DNA of 64,000 nt from Ixodes scapularis (GCF_016920785.2 NW_024609881.1:43308710-43372709); one strand, 5' to 3'; counted from the first letter of the stretch, positions 12,460-23,965 are shown. Notes: a model not told the origin generated them from the sequence alone. Made by a program: numbers and translations.

Positions 12460-12840
12460 AGTGGTGTGCAAATATTCGAATGTTCAAATAGTGGTCTCTA
12501 AGAATACGTTGTTCAATATACACTTCAAGACGAATTGCTTTATTCATACTTTATGAAATGTTGAACGTCGCAGGTTAGCCACGTTGATCGCGCTTCTTAC
12601 CCAGCACTGGTGCTTCGTAGAGAAGCGCACCTCGCTTCTGTGAGTGTTTCCCTTCCATATCGTACCAGTGCTCGGGAAGAAGCGCATTCAACGGCTCTAA
12701 AACGCTTCGGTCAACACTTCCAAAAGTACAAACATTGCTGCCACGTGCTTTGGGGTAAATCACACCTTCAAAGCAGTATGGCGCACGCGCGAGACAGGTG
12801 TATTTCAAAAGAAACGGAAACTTTCGGAATGTTCATATCT
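12460..12840 (+). repeat. Dispersed repeat with GTGTGCAAATATTCGAA start (copy 2)
   Basis: It begins GTGGTGTGCAAATATTCGAA. Further in it contains GTTGATCGCGCTTCTTACCC and CAGCACTGGTGC. Related sequence recurs at 18670-19050 and, in part, at 1830-2110 (GAGCGCGCTTCTTGCCGAGC and GCATCGGTGCAC). This looks like a non-autonomous element family; exact ends are not defined. Confidence 0.5.
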
Positions 12841-14227
12841 ACATTATGGTAATTTAAAAAATAAGTTAAAATGGCTATTAATCAGGTATGGCCATGCAGG
12901 GACGTTCATAAAGATTGTATTATTGGCACTCCAAATTAAAAAAAAAGGGGAACAAGACTGGTATCAACACAAATGAGCCCCCATCTAGTTTGGACACAGT
13001 GCAAACATTTTGTGTTGTTCGCAACTCCAACGCCTTATTGATGGCGGGGCAGTAGTTTCAAGAGAGCGGAAGAGACGGGGATAGATTTCCTTATAATTCT
13101 CATGTGCCTGTTCGCAGACGCCGGTTAGTGTACTGAAATTAATAAATATGTCTACAAATACGAAGCGGTCAGCGCGGAAGCGCGTTCCAGGTGAAGGATA
13201 TGTTGACATGCGCAAAGAAAAAAGAAAAAACGAGCATGGCAATTTTTATAAGTTGCGGAAACCTCGCAGGACTATAGGAAGCATTAAGGAGGGCGAGCAC
13301 GTTTAGATCACCGGCCACGTCGTTTCGTGCGGCAAAAGAATTTTGAGAGTGATAAAGATATCGTGGTGTTTGTGTTGAGCCCGGCTAAATGCAGAGGGTG
13401 ACCTTCGAGCCAAACTCGCAACTCGCTTCACACCGTCAAGGTTTTAGTGCATTTGGTGCATGGGATCAACGTGCGCCATAATTACTATTGGACAGTCTAA
13501 GTACGGCGTGAAGGAGGCTGCCGGACGGTGCGGCACCACAACCGGAAGCTTGTGCTGCACCTTAGGAGTGTGATTTTCGGCGCGTGCCAAAAGCGTTCTC
13601 GCGCCCACGCTGGCCTCCGGTAATCATACGTTAAAACTGCCGGTGAACGCCATTGACGTGTTTGGGAGTCTTATTTATCGCTCTATGAAAAAGAAGTATT
13701 AGAATATACACTACGCGTATGTACCGTGCTATTAGCAGCGTCGCGCCCCATGTCAACAAAACGGCGCGTTAGAAGCACTCGTCACAAACGGCTGGCTAGC
13801 GCAGACGTGCTTAAATGTCTGCAATAATTTTTTTTGTTGCCTTTGCAAGTTACTTGAAAGAAAATAAGCGTAGTCTGTTTTTCAGAAGTGCTAGGAAAAA
13901 AATGTCACGTTTCTTTTCACGGATTTCAACGCGCAAGACTCGAACCCGTTCTCGACCTCTATCGCTTGACACGCGGTTGCGCGATCAGTTATCACCTATT
14001 TTTGCGAAAGAATAGACTTTTCGTAGATCATTTGCAAGACGTTGCGCTTCTAGCAGGCAGGAGCTTTTTCTTTCTCGTTGAGCACATACTGCACTGGCCA
14101 TCGCAGGACCTGAAATACCCACTGTATCGGGATCTACGAAAAGTCTCCAATGAAATCAGACGTCCCGTTCCCGTCGTTCAGCGCTGTTCCGAGGCGGAAC
14201 ACAATTCCTCTTTTGACACACTCGTTT

Positions 14228-14265
14228 CAGGTACAAAGTGTGCCGAGGGGGACACTTTGTACCTG
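14228..14265. repeat. 14-bp perfect hairpin
   Basis: CAGGTACAAAGTGT is followed by a 10-nt loop and the exact complement. Function unknown. Confidence 0.9.
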
Positions 14266-14658
14266 ATATCCTAATCTAGGCACAGTACTTTCTGAAGCTA
14301 CAGTAAACCATGTAATTATATTAAAATTAAGTCAGCTTAGAAAAAAACAAGTTGAAGCTTGCGAACAACATTCACGATTTCAGGTAAGTTTTCGTTTAAT
14401 TATGTGGCAGTAGCGAAAGGTTTAGAGAAACTCTTAAACATTCGATTAGAAAATATTCTTCCTAAACCACTATTTGCTTTGAAATTGCTTCGAACGCAAA
14501 TTCCACTGTTCACACGCGCCTAATATGCAAGCCCTATTTGCACAAATATAAAGCGTGTTTGTCTCTTTCAAAGTTACGTTTTTGAAAACACACCTTGTGT
14601 TACTTTCAGAGTATAGCTCAGCCACGACGCGCGAATCGGGAGAAATCATCCCTCCGAC

Positions 14659-14861
14659 CAGTGGTGCAGCCAGAACTTACTTTAGCGGGGGGGAGGGGTA
14701 GGGGGTGGCTAAGGTGCTTATGACTTCGATTGCGAAGGGGGGGAGAGAGGGTCAAAGTCCATATTTATATTATAAAGTCGGTTGAATATGACGGGGGGGG
14801 GGGGGGGGGGGGCTGAAGCCCCATAACCCCCCCCCCCCCTTTTTCCCTGGATACGCCGGTG
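14659..14861 (+). mobile_element. MITE, CAGTGG ends, hAT-like 8-bp duplication
   Basis: The left end CAGTGGTGCAGCCAG pairs with the right end CTGGATACGCCGGTG as an imperfect terminal inverted repeat. CCTCCGAC just outside the left end and CCTCCGTC just outside the right end fit an 8-bp target duplication with one change. The interior holds a 20-G run (14793-14812) followed by a C run. No coding capacity. Confidence 0.65.
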
Positions 14862-15879
14862 CCTCCGTCTGAATGCAGAAGATTGGGTGAAAAAAGAAAC
14901 GGAAGTGCGGGAAAGAAAGTTATTAGTCCTTAAGCCACGAAGATGGCGAAACTAAAATTTTTAGCAGCCTTCTCTGTCATTTTCATAGTTTACAACACAC
15001 GCGGCTGCAAAAACGGCAGAAACATCACGCGACTAGCCAGCTTGAGCACCACTTTAGCGCTGTAATTGGGATCCCACATCCTGCAGCAGAAATGGCACCC
15101 CCCTCCCTCCCCCAGGTTGCGGTCATCTTGCCTGTCTGCCATATTAGTGACTAACATGACGTCAAGATGGCTGCTCCCGTAGGTGGGCAAGATCAGATTG
15201 GCCAGATCACGGTCAGCTCTTGTTGAATCTCACTCGAATCGATCGGAGTTGCTCCGACCGATTGTATCGCGCAACAATACAAATAGAGCAACTGGATGCG
15301 GGCGGGTTTTCGAATGCCAAAGTACAGAATCTTTACCCTAGAGCAGAATTACTAGAACAATTCAATTCGAAAACTGCCATGCAGCCTGCTTTTGAAAGAG
15401 TGGCTCCGATCCGTACTCGAAAACCGAATTAAAGGCGATCGCAACGCCGCCATTTCTCCCGTGGCAGTCACACTGGGAACTGCAAGGCTGCACGTGTTGA
15501 TTCATGTAGAGCCCCACAAGAACCAGTCAAACCATCTCGCTGTGCCATTTCCCAGTATCTAAATAAATCAACTATCAAGATTGACTCAACCGTAAAGGAC
15601 AGCGCTGTTATCAAATTTAGTTTGGTCTCGGTGGACGCGAACTCTCCGGGATTCAAGGGTGAGTCTCCCAACATTGTTTTAGTAACGTTGCCCTAGAGTG
15701 AGATCGAGTCAATTTTGGAACACGGCCCGGCTGACCATGGTCTCGCCAATCGGATTGGGCGCACCTCTGGGCACTGCAATCTTACCGTCACGTTATCACT
15801 AATATGGCGAACGGACAACATGGCGGCCAATGGGGGTGCCGTTTTTGGCTGCTGGTTTACCGCTATAAGTTTACTCAAA

Positions 15880-16625
15880 CTCATTGGACGCGCCGCATGG
15901 GGGCGCGGGGCACCGGCCAGTTGAAGCCAGGCCAAGTCAAGACACAAGCCAAGCCAAGACCGGTGGTCATGCTTACGCAATCATGAAACACAAGGCAGAG
16001 GGAACGTGGCAATGATTATGCATCGCTTCCAGCAGTCTTTGTTCTGCCCGTGCATTGTTTAATTTGTGCTCAAGAGCGTTCTGACATTCGCGCGTTGCTG
16101 CTTTCGATTCGTGCGTTTCGTAAACCAACCGACTTCACACAGTTCACCGTGGTTCAAGAGGAGCAACTTGCAGACCAAAAGCTCACCTTGAAGAAAATAA
16201 ACTATGGGACCAACCAGTGGCGTCACTAGAGGTGGGGGCGGGAGGGGGCGGACCGCCCCGGGTGCAGCGCTCAGGGGGTTGCTGGTGGGCATTCATAGGG
16301 GTTCGGGCATTGCGTCGGGCAACGAACTGGGGAGATGGTGGGGAGGGGAGAGGACGGCGTGTTGCGGCGAGGAATGAGCGGGGGGTCGGGGAGAGCATTG
16401 CCTTGAGTGCCACTGACGCTAGTGACGCTACTGATACCAGCACATCTGTGAAGTTGAGACAGCGAGTACGAGCTGAGCAGTGACGAGGAGTGCAGTCAGA
16501 ACCTTTACACTACTACTACTACTATACACTATTTTTCCGATTCTTGTCCCTTTTCACTCATGCTATGCCCTCGAGTGCAGTAACTTTACGTTCGTATTAT
16601 AATATTAATACGGCCGTTTCTTTTT
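15880..16625 (+). mobile_element. Second copy of the 56.5-58.3 kb TIR transposon (interior)
   Basis: Blocks are shared in order with the element at 56546-58300: the AAGCCAAGCCAAGACC tract, the ...TTCTGCC...GCATT...CTGCTTTCGATTCGTGC block, the CGAGGAGTGCAGTCAGAAC block and the TGCTATGCCCTCGAGTGC block. It lacks the hAT insertion found in the 56.9 kb copy and instead carries a MITE at 16215-16432. Clear terminal repeats are not evident here. Confidence 0.6.
16215..16432 (+). mobile_element. MITE with 15-bp CAGTGGCGTCACTAG terminal repeats
   Basis: The left end CAGTGGCGTCACTAG matches the reverse complement of the right end CTAGTGACGCTACTG with one mismatch. It is 218 bp, G-rich and has no protein. 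Flanking octamers GGACCAAC and ATACCAGC agree at only five positions, so a target duplication is doubtful. It belongs to the same general type as 14659-14861. Confidence 0.65.
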
Positions 16626-16628
16626 CTT

Positions 16629-16949
16629 TTCGAGCACAGCTCTTAGGCGCCCGTTTTCGCCTTGAGCGGCGTCGGCGTAACCGGAGGGTGCATTATGGGA
16701 CGGAGATGTTTCAGCGCGGTGCAGAAACGTCACAGTGACGTTTTGGTGGAAGTCACGTGCCGAAACGTCCCCGTGAGGTCCACCAAAACGTCGTTTGACT
16801 TTTCGGCACCTTGCCGAAACGTCGCGTGAGGACGCGCGTTTCGCGCGTGAAAGGAGGAGAAAGGGAGGAGTAGAGGGTACGGATGAGGAAGAGGGGCATA
16901 CCCTCCCCTCAGTATCCTCCCCTCCTCCTCTCCAAGAGCTGCGCTCTAA
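16629..16949 (-). repeat. Hairpin-ended repeat family, copy A (321 bp)
   Basis: The left end TTCGAGCACAGCTCTT and right end AAGAGCTGCGCTCTAA are inverted matches of each other. Inside the left end the sequence TTAGGCGCCCG...TTGAGCGGCGTCGGCGTAACCG is the reverse complement of the right end of copy C. Inside the right end, purine- and pyrimidine-rich sequence matches the GGAGGAGG...GGTAC left end of copies B and C. The interior carries a short array of CGAAACGTC and its complement. Confidence 0.75.
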
Positions 16950-18409
16950 ATTGGCGTTGCGGAAAGTTGTAAACATCTTTCACTTCTTTGTGGCCTTTAA
17001 ACCCTTCCCTCACATTATATTTGTGGTTGCGTTGTATTCGTGGTCACGTTATATACGTGCAGATATGGTATTACGTCTATATCGATATAGCAGTAGTAGT
17101 AAGACAGGAACATTTCAATTACAGTAATGCTACAGCAAAGGTCAATGGCTGTAGGAAAAGGTACGGCAAAAAAGTTATATGAATTACAAAATAACCGGTT
17201 AGGCAAAAATTATACGAATTGGTTTTAAATGTGATAAAATGGACTTTGTGGACGTCGACCAGAAATGTGTCTAGAATTTCTACAGCTCTTTCTGAGCAGG
17301 TTAATCAGGAAACCTTTACGCGGTACAAGACGGTGCAAAATGCTTTCACATTTCAATAACAATCTGCGCAGCGATTTTGACAAAAATACTTTTGAGAATG
17401 TTGTTGACTCGACTTCATGTCTGACATATTTAAATATTCATGCACTCTTAACTGATCATCGAGAAAAATACAAATCAATGCCTCACATCATGGAACATAT
17501 ATCTGCGAGAAAAGAACAATAATTTAGCAGCCAACATGTCAGCCTATCAGTGTACGCGCTGGTCGTTGTGACCCAGTGCATTGCCTAGGCAACGACATGG
17601 AGACAGGCCCCCCCTGCATTGGAGTGAAAGAAGTGCAGCCACTGTGATGTCATTGCTCTGGAATGAGACGCAGCTCGCAGGTAGCGGCGTTGACTTCACG
17701 TGACCAGGGAGGAATTTGATGCGCAGCCGCTGACTTCCCAAGGCAATTTCTACGAGGTTCAAGGACGTGATATAAATTTACCAAAGGGCGGTAGTAGCAC
17801 GGATAATGATTCATTGGCTGTGCATGTGGTGAACTTTACTGAACATGTGCTGCTTTGGTGAGTTCGAGGCAAAGCACAGTCCTCTGGATCCCCATGCGCA
17901 GGGTTAGAATTTCGTTCAAAGTTCCCGCAATTTCACGGAGGCTTAATGGGGAAGGCGTTGTGTAACTGAGATTCTGGTTGCGCGTCAAGAAGATCCTTAT
18001 GTGATCGAAATTAATCATCCGTCCTCCGCTGGGGCGCGCCAGATGTCCTCCGTTAGTTTGGCCGGTGATGTGTGTGTCTAGAGTAGCATTGTGAGAAACC
18101 TTCAAAGAGTTCTTAAACAAGAAGTGGTTCGTGTTTCAAACTCAATGGTAGAAGCTGTCCTTGGATGGCAGCAATGCATGATCCGTTGGAAATCACAGCG
18201 GTCACCGCCACCGGCTGCGTTAGAGCAAATTACAGAGAGAGCAAACGGCTTATCGATTATTTTGTCATGCTCCCAGGTCTACTTTACTCCGAATACTTTC
18301 TGATCGTATCGTCCTACAATCCCTTGACTTTATTAAGGTCAACCAGTTTTCTGAGAACCCCCGACTTTCTGAGCCGGCAGGCATCCCAATAGTGTAGAAA
18401 GGTACTCAC

Positions 18410-18491
18410 CGCGCGCCATGCAGCGTCCTTCGGTAACCCGCAGGTCATCCACAGCAATCAGACCTTTGTGAACTCTAGCCGTCAGGGAAAA
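18410..18491 (-). CDS. Exon 13: MAM-D C-terminus
   Basis: 82 bp, phase 0 in, phase 1 out. Acceptor TCCTATTGCAG, donor GTGAGT. It reads FSLTARVHKGLIAVDDLRVT, then EGRCMAR. This is the canonical MAM ending: a Gly turn, then LIAVDDL with both Asp residues, then C4. Only five residues separate C4 from the first Cys of MAM-E. Confidence 0.93.
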
Positions 18492-18669
18492 CTGCAATAG
18501 GATAAAAAAGTAAACACTGCTGGCACATGCAATTTCAAATAATCCGTTATCTAGAATACAGACGGCTTACAATAACATTAAAGATCGCGGTTTACATATA
18601 TTTCGTGGCTTTTATCTATTCAAGGCAATAATGAAACAGTATATACAATACGCACTAGAGCCGTAGCGC

Positions 18670-19050
18670 TTCTGCTAGTGATGTGCAAATGTTCGAGATT
18701 ACGAATAATATACTACTTCGGTATTCGCTTCGAAAGGGACTTCGATATTTATATTTCTCGAAGTGTTGATCGCGGCAGCTTAGCCCCACTCAGCCATTTT
18801 GCATTTCGAAGGCGACGAGGTTAGGAGCTGCTGCTGCTCCGCGTGCTTTTAGTCACCCCTGAAAAAGGAACCGAAATGGTTCTCCAGCGTCGGGTTTCCT
18901 ATCAAGATTTGGTTGGAGCTATTGTTTGGAGTTACCTTCTTACCAACCACCGGTGCAATGCGGAGAACCAACACCCGTGGAAGCGAGGTCAGCGGGTGTT
19001 GCTTTTCTGCAGTGTAGTGGTGCGTGGTAGGACGCGCACACAACGAAGTA
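18670..19050 (+). repeat. Dispersed repeat related to 12460-12840 (copy 3)
   Basis: It starts CTAGTGATGTGCAAATGTTC and has the downstream blocks GTGTTGATCGCGGCAGCTTA and ACCAACCACCGGTGCAATGC in the same order as the 12.5 kb copy. Confidence 0.45.
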
Positions 19051-20140
19051 CCCTGACGCGATCAACACTTAGGAGGGCCGGCTTCACGCAGGGCAACGTT
19101 CCCAACAATTTTGGTGTTGTTGGCGAGCTGTTCCCTAGCCTTCCCTTGGTCCTGGCGCTGCGACACTAGTCGATCCGATCGTGTCCGCCTCGGAACGGAC
19201 GAGCAACTCGGGCAACTCAGACGTTCGAAGTGGCAGCAGATTAGAAACACATTATTTTTGGGTGATACCCTATTGGCGGTAATGACGACAACAAGAGACC
19301 TGGTACTGCTTTAAAATGTGTTGTTTTGGGGAATAAACCATTTAAATAAATGTGTTAGTACTCTAAATGTTATCTAAAGTTATAAAAGCACGTTTGAAGA
19401 GCGTAACTGTACTTAAAAATATTGCAAGAAAATTATAATTTAACGGTGATAATGATGGCCAATCGTAGCATTTGCACCTGCGTGCTAACGCGGGCATTCC
19501 GCTTTGCTGGCGTTGCGATGTCGAGTTAATGGAAGAAATTGTTCTGTCTGAAGAGGGGCCTTAGAAAAGTGTGAATTTCGCAATTGCATGCTAGGAAAGC
19601 ACGCTTTCAAAGCGGGATGCTTTCAAAGCACCTGCTCTATTTAAAAAGTAACTTAAACTTTGATAATATTGATACCAACATTGCGCCAAAGTTCTAAAAA
19701 TTAAATTGCTGTTATGCAGGAGTACATGCTAGGCACAAATCCACTGACAACTGGCGTTCATCATTAGTAATACTTTTTCTTCAGAATACGGGATTGAAGA
19801 AAACGTATTTGCATAATAGCAAAAACTGTAAATCCACTCAATTGGCTGTAGCTGGAAACCCCTTCAGGTTTAATTTTTTTTTAAATATCCGTGTTTTACT
19901 TGACTCCTGAGGCATCCTTCTTACTGAGGTTGCAATCCAGAAATATAGCTAGAATAAAATTAGCTTATAAATGGACAAGTGGAAGCTTGGGAACAACCCT
20001 TCAAATTTTTAGCTGTTTTTTAACGCATGGCGGAACAGTGGTGAAATGCTTAGAGAAGCTCTTCGATACACAAAAAAAACAATACAACATTTACGGGTGG
20101 AAAAAATCATAAGACTGCAGGCGAGTTGGTGAATATTAAC

Positions 20141-20599
20141 CATGTTGAATTAACCTGAGACAGAGGTAGAGAAAAAACATCAAAACGTAGAAGGGACAGA
20201 AAATAGACAGGACGACGTCTCAAACTCAGCTAACTCATTTATTTTGTCCACCTCCTTATACAGTCTAAATCTCAAGGTCCTCTTCACCAACACAAAAGGA
20301 CGAAGTTATACAAATCAAGCGCCATAGCCTTCATTACACAATGCAATAACGTTGTTGCCTTATCGCGTCGACCTGTAAACGTTGTCAATGTTATTGCATT
20401 GTGTGATGAAGGCTGTGGCGCTTGATCTATATAACTTCGTCCTTTTGTTTTGGTGGAGATGGCCTTGAGATTGAGACTATATAAGGAGGTGGACTAAATA
20501 AATAAGTTAGCCAAGTTTGAGACGTCGTCCTGTCTATTTTCTGTCCCTTCTACGTTTTGATGTTTCTTCTCTACCCCAGTCTCAGGTTAATTCAACATG
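20141..20599. mobile_element. 459-bp foldback element with Penelope-like ends
   Basis: Two arms of about 210 bp (20141-20350 and 20390-20599) are near-perfect inverted copies around a 39-bp spacer. The outer end of the right arm reads CAGTCTCAGGTTAATTCAAC, like the 3' end of the Penelope-like copies at 40-42.8 kb (CAGTCTCGGGGTTTTTTCAA). A TATATAAGGAGGTGGACTAA tract in the right arm parallels TATATAACCAGGTTTGG there. I infer two 3' ends of a Penelope-like element facing away from each other, with the coding part lost. Confidence 0.75.
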
Positions 20600-21460
20600 A
20601 TTTATGGGTGACTGACGTAGACATACTGTTCTTTCAATATTCGATTAGAACGATTTCGGCCAAAACCACTATTTGCTTTGAACTCAAGATCAAAATTCAA
20701 ACATAACGAGTTTCTGCCTTTTAATTATTTTATTGTTTCTTTCATACATGTTTGTTTTAAAACTTCATTCCTTTCTATACACTTTGTATATTAGTATATT
20801 GTGTAGGGACAGTCTCTATATACCATATATTTCGTATAAATCCTTCGTATTTCTGCATTTTGTTTGAATATTTTTATTTCTGTGTATTTGCTTTTGCATG
20901 TACATTTTATGTCTAGAGGACACTCCGTGCACCACACATAAACCTTACAGCTGGCTGTGAGCAATGTGGTAAAAGTGAAGAATTATTATTATTATGAATA
21001 TAGTTTTCAACACGGTATGGTCATTTTGATTAACACAGATGCAAAGGTTATCTTGGAACCTTGCAGTAGTATTTGAACTTAGTTGTGACTGCCATTAGCT
21101 GTTTTTTTTTCTGAGCTCAGGGATGAAATTACCAGTTTACTAGTATGTGGCAGTTAGTCAACCACACTGAGGACATGGTCTGCATGCATATTATAAGTTA
21201 AAGGGGTATTTAGCTTCCCAAATGTTTTCAAAGTGCGTAAGAAGTGTTCGTCTTCTTTCAAACACATTTTGTCTATGCACTAAAAAACTTTCCTCGGGGC
21301 AATTACATACCAGTAAAGTTAAACTGTTTAACCTTAGACTACTTAAATTAATAGCGATCAACTTTTGCACTAGACCTAAAGCCTGGTTAAGGCTTTGGGG
21401 TAAACTGGTGCTTGACAAAAAATCTCAGTACTCGAGCTTCTCATCACGATCGGCTTTTAC

Positions 21461-21560
21461 CTTCATAGGCTTGCCAGGCGAGACAAATTCCATCTGCTCG
21501 TGAACCCAATGGTGGTGCGCTCCAGGGTTGTCAGCATTTTGGATAAGAGAAGCCTTCGAA
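21461..21560 (-). CDS. Exon 12: MAM-D, Trp strand
   Basis: 100 bp, phase 2 in, phase 0 out. Acceptor AATCTCCAG, donor GTAAAA (less than ideal). It reads SKASLIQNADNPGAHHHWVH and continues EQMEFVSPGKPMK. It supplies the 'L.......W..v.v.......k' segment of the domain, and both phases match the flanking exons exactly. Confidence 0.85.
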
Positions 21561-22429
21561 CTGGAGATTTCAATACTACAGTAAAGAGAATGAAACAGCA
21601 AATTTGAGAAGGCACTTCAAAATACCATTTGTGTCGTTTTTGCTTAGTACAGTCTCGAGGTTGAGTTATGCCTACTCATTGTCACTTCTCATTAGAGTTC
21701 AAGCTTCTGTGTGAAATAATAGTGCAGGTCTCTGCCAAGGTGTGCTGTAAATAATATTTTTACTTGCAAACAAGGAACTGGGTGCGTACTATGTAGCGGG
21801 TGCACACCATGTCTAAGGAAAAGTGTTTTTTATGCTCAGTTTGTTGTTACATAACCTAGAATTCAAAAGTTTGGTATCGAATTTGATGAATAAAATACAC
21901 AGGGGCATGCAATGCTGAAACGACCACAAAAACGAATTGTATAGATAAATAGTAACCAAATGCACGTAAAATGTTGCGCTCAACCAACGCGCGGGATGAA
22001 ACATGCAAAACAAATCTGGCAGCCGCTGCCATGCAAGTAATTTCTGTTGTATACGTATCTGTGCTTTCAGGTGGTGAAACATTAGAACGTTGCTACTTGG
22101 AGCTTCCTTCACTTTTTCTTTCTGCTGAACACGTTCGAGCAGAGCCATTTTTTCACTACCTTCGTTCAAACATTTCCAGGACCACAAAAAGCAAATTCAA
22201 CTCGTCTCAATCATTCTGATGAGCCCGTGCAATGAACAGCGTGGCTGGCATTCAACATGTGTGCATTACGATTTGCTACGCTTAATTACAAATGATTTGG
22301 ATTGTTTGGGAAGTGTTGCACGTGCGACGCACTGTGTAGTCTTCGGGTTTCTCAGAATCACCGAGACCGGTTCAAATTTATTTGGGACCAGTTACGGCGT
22401 GAGATTACGTGGACAGGTACCCAAGCAGC

Positions 22430-22660
22430 ACATATTTTGGCCTAGCAATGGCCAATAGCTGGGGATGGTTTCGTGGCCAGTGGCCAAAGAGCGGTCATTC
22501 ATTGGCCAATGCTTGGCCGATGGCTGATGGCCAGTGGCTATTGGCCAACGGCCAGACAGAGGCCAGTCATCGGCCAATCTCAGGCCACTGTCTGGCCTGT
22601 GGTCAAAAGACCATTGCCAGGCGTTGGCCAATGCTTGGCCAACTCTGTGCGTTTCGTCAT
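22430..22660. repeat. Degenerate TTGGCCA minisatellite
   Basis: About 230 bp dense in TTGGCCA, TGGCCAGTGG and ATGGCCAAT words on both strands, because the core is palindromic. Open frames across it arise from the repeat. Confidence 0.8.
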
Positions 22661-23034
22661 TTGGGAAAGCAGCTGCGTGCCAACAGCTGCTTTCTCTTCC
22701 ATTTGCCTTCTCCAATGCGTGCTAAGTAAGCGCGTCAGGCTATGGACAGCACAGACCGTGGCTCAATTTCTCCTGTGGTGATTGGTAAATCAGGCTACTT
22801 ATGATCAAATAACAAATATTATGACCAACTTATTTATACAGTTTTCATGCCTACCTGTGCATTTCCCCATAGCGGCAGTGTGTGCTTTATGTTGCCGTGA
22901 CTTGTGTGTAACAGATCTTCGTTACATTCCAGCTAACGCTTTTCACGCGAAATCCAAACCATAAAAGCAATATGTTAAAAGAAATGTCTGCAAGTTTGGT
23001 CCTTCTTTCAAACACCTTTAAATTCGGTATCTCT

Positions 23035-23520
23035 ATAGGGTGGGGGTGCGGTTAGTTCGGGTGGTGCCTAAGGCAAAGTTTTGTATGAAAAAAGATTACG
23101 CCACCCTATTATCTTTTTGTGAGGCTCCGCACGCTTTCCTTCAGCTGAACCGGGATACAAGGCCTTTTGCTGAATTTCCTGGGTCACCAAGAGGGAGAAC
23201 GTGTGCTGTCCTGACCTTTCCGCTCGCCCTTGTTTCATGCGCTCTTCCTGTGCCACCTGTTTATACTCTTTTCTTCTTTGCCCTTTCGACCCCTTTTTTC
23301 TGCACTCTTTCTTACACAGCGGGCTCTCGCTCCTGCATGCTGCGTCCATATATCAGTAATCAGCGCACTCAGCTTCCTGGCCGGTGAATGTAACTCGACC
23401 CCCGGCAGTGGTTGCCATCTTATCTCAAGATTGTTTAACGGTTACGTACTCGCCGACCTACGCATTTCCCGCTTATGCGGCTCCTTATGTTGGCCTATTC
23501 TATAAAGCTGCAGCTTCGTA
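23035..23520 (+). repeat. tRNA-derived SINE family 1, copy 1 (diverged)
   Basis: It is collinear with 34480-35015: the GGTGGTGCCTAAGGCAAAG block, the CTGGGTCACCAAGAGGG block, a T/C-rich middle, a decayed tRNA-like part (CAGCGCACTCAGCTTCCTGG) and the tail CTATAAAGCTGCAGCTTCG. The A and B boxes are weaker than in copy 2. Confidence 0.65.
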
Positions 23521-23829
23521 AACAAAGGGTTCGAGTAAGTGTAACAACTGATTCTTGGTACGGGCCAATGAGTGCAACAAGAAAGCAACGCTGCGCACTT
23601 TATTTGACACGTTTACGTAAGTGGTGGACTTGGGTCTCTCAGACTCGCGCAAAGCAAAGTTTTTTTTGTGTTTTTTTCGTTTGTTTGTTTTGTTACGAGA
23701 TGCGTTTTTTTGCGGGCGGTCGCTTCGGAGGCAAGCACAAAACTACGAGCGGCATTCTCACTCTCACTTGCAGAGTAGTGTTTTTTTTTTAAACGAAACC
23801 GAAAAATAAAACAATGGCAGTGCACTCAC

Positions 23830-23965
23830 GTTCCCTGCGAGTCTCCGAGCGTCAGGTACCACAAGGAGAAGCACATGAACCCTTGCCACTCTTCCGGGTG
23901 TTCGGGGCTTTCCAGCGTTGCCATGGCAAAGTCAGGGCCGGTGTTCTCGGCGAAGATGAAATGGC
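23830..23965 (-). CDS. Exon 11: MAM-D, C3 block
   Basis: 136 bp, phase 1 in, phase 2 out. Acceptor ATTCGTTTCAG, donor GTGAGT. It reads GHFIFAENTGPDFAMATLES, then PEEWQGFMCFSLWYLTLG (C3 in FMCFSLWY), then DSQGT. This is the 'G-h-y-i ... a.L.S ... C..l.Y...G' part of a MAM domain. Its 1-2 phase pattern matches exon 15 in MAM-E. Confidence 0.92.

Larger units (their letters stand above)
10846..18409 (-). other. Intron between exons 13 and 14
   Basis: 7.6 kb. It holds a 23-G run, a perfect 22-bp hairpin (12386-12430), a repeat copy (12460-12840), a 14-bp hairpin (14228-14265), two CAGTGG-ended MITEs, a second copy of the 56.5 kb TIR transposon (15.9-16.6 kb) and the smallest hairpin-ended repeat. 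These have their own entries. The rest (10.9-11.5, 13.0-14.2, 17.0-18.4 kb) is unrecognised. Confidence 0.6.
18492..21460 (-). other. Intron between exons 12 and 13
   Basis: 3.0 kb. It holds the repeat copy at 18670-19050 and the foldback element at 20141-20599. The remainder (19.1-20.1 and 20.6-21.4 kb) is AT-rich and unrecognised. Confidence 0.6.
21561..23829 (-). other. Intron between exons 11 and 12
   Basis: 2.3 kb, with a TTGGCCA-rich repeat (22430-22660) and a SINE copy (23035-23520). Otherwise unrecognised. Confidence 0.6.

Noticed and set aside
13888..14274. 128-codon plus-strand open frame
   Set aside because: It has no recognisable motif, and its end runs into the 14-bp hairpin at 14228-14265.
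22409..22729. Overlapping open frames on both strands
   Set aside because: They come from the palindromic TTGGCCA repeat and resemble no protein.
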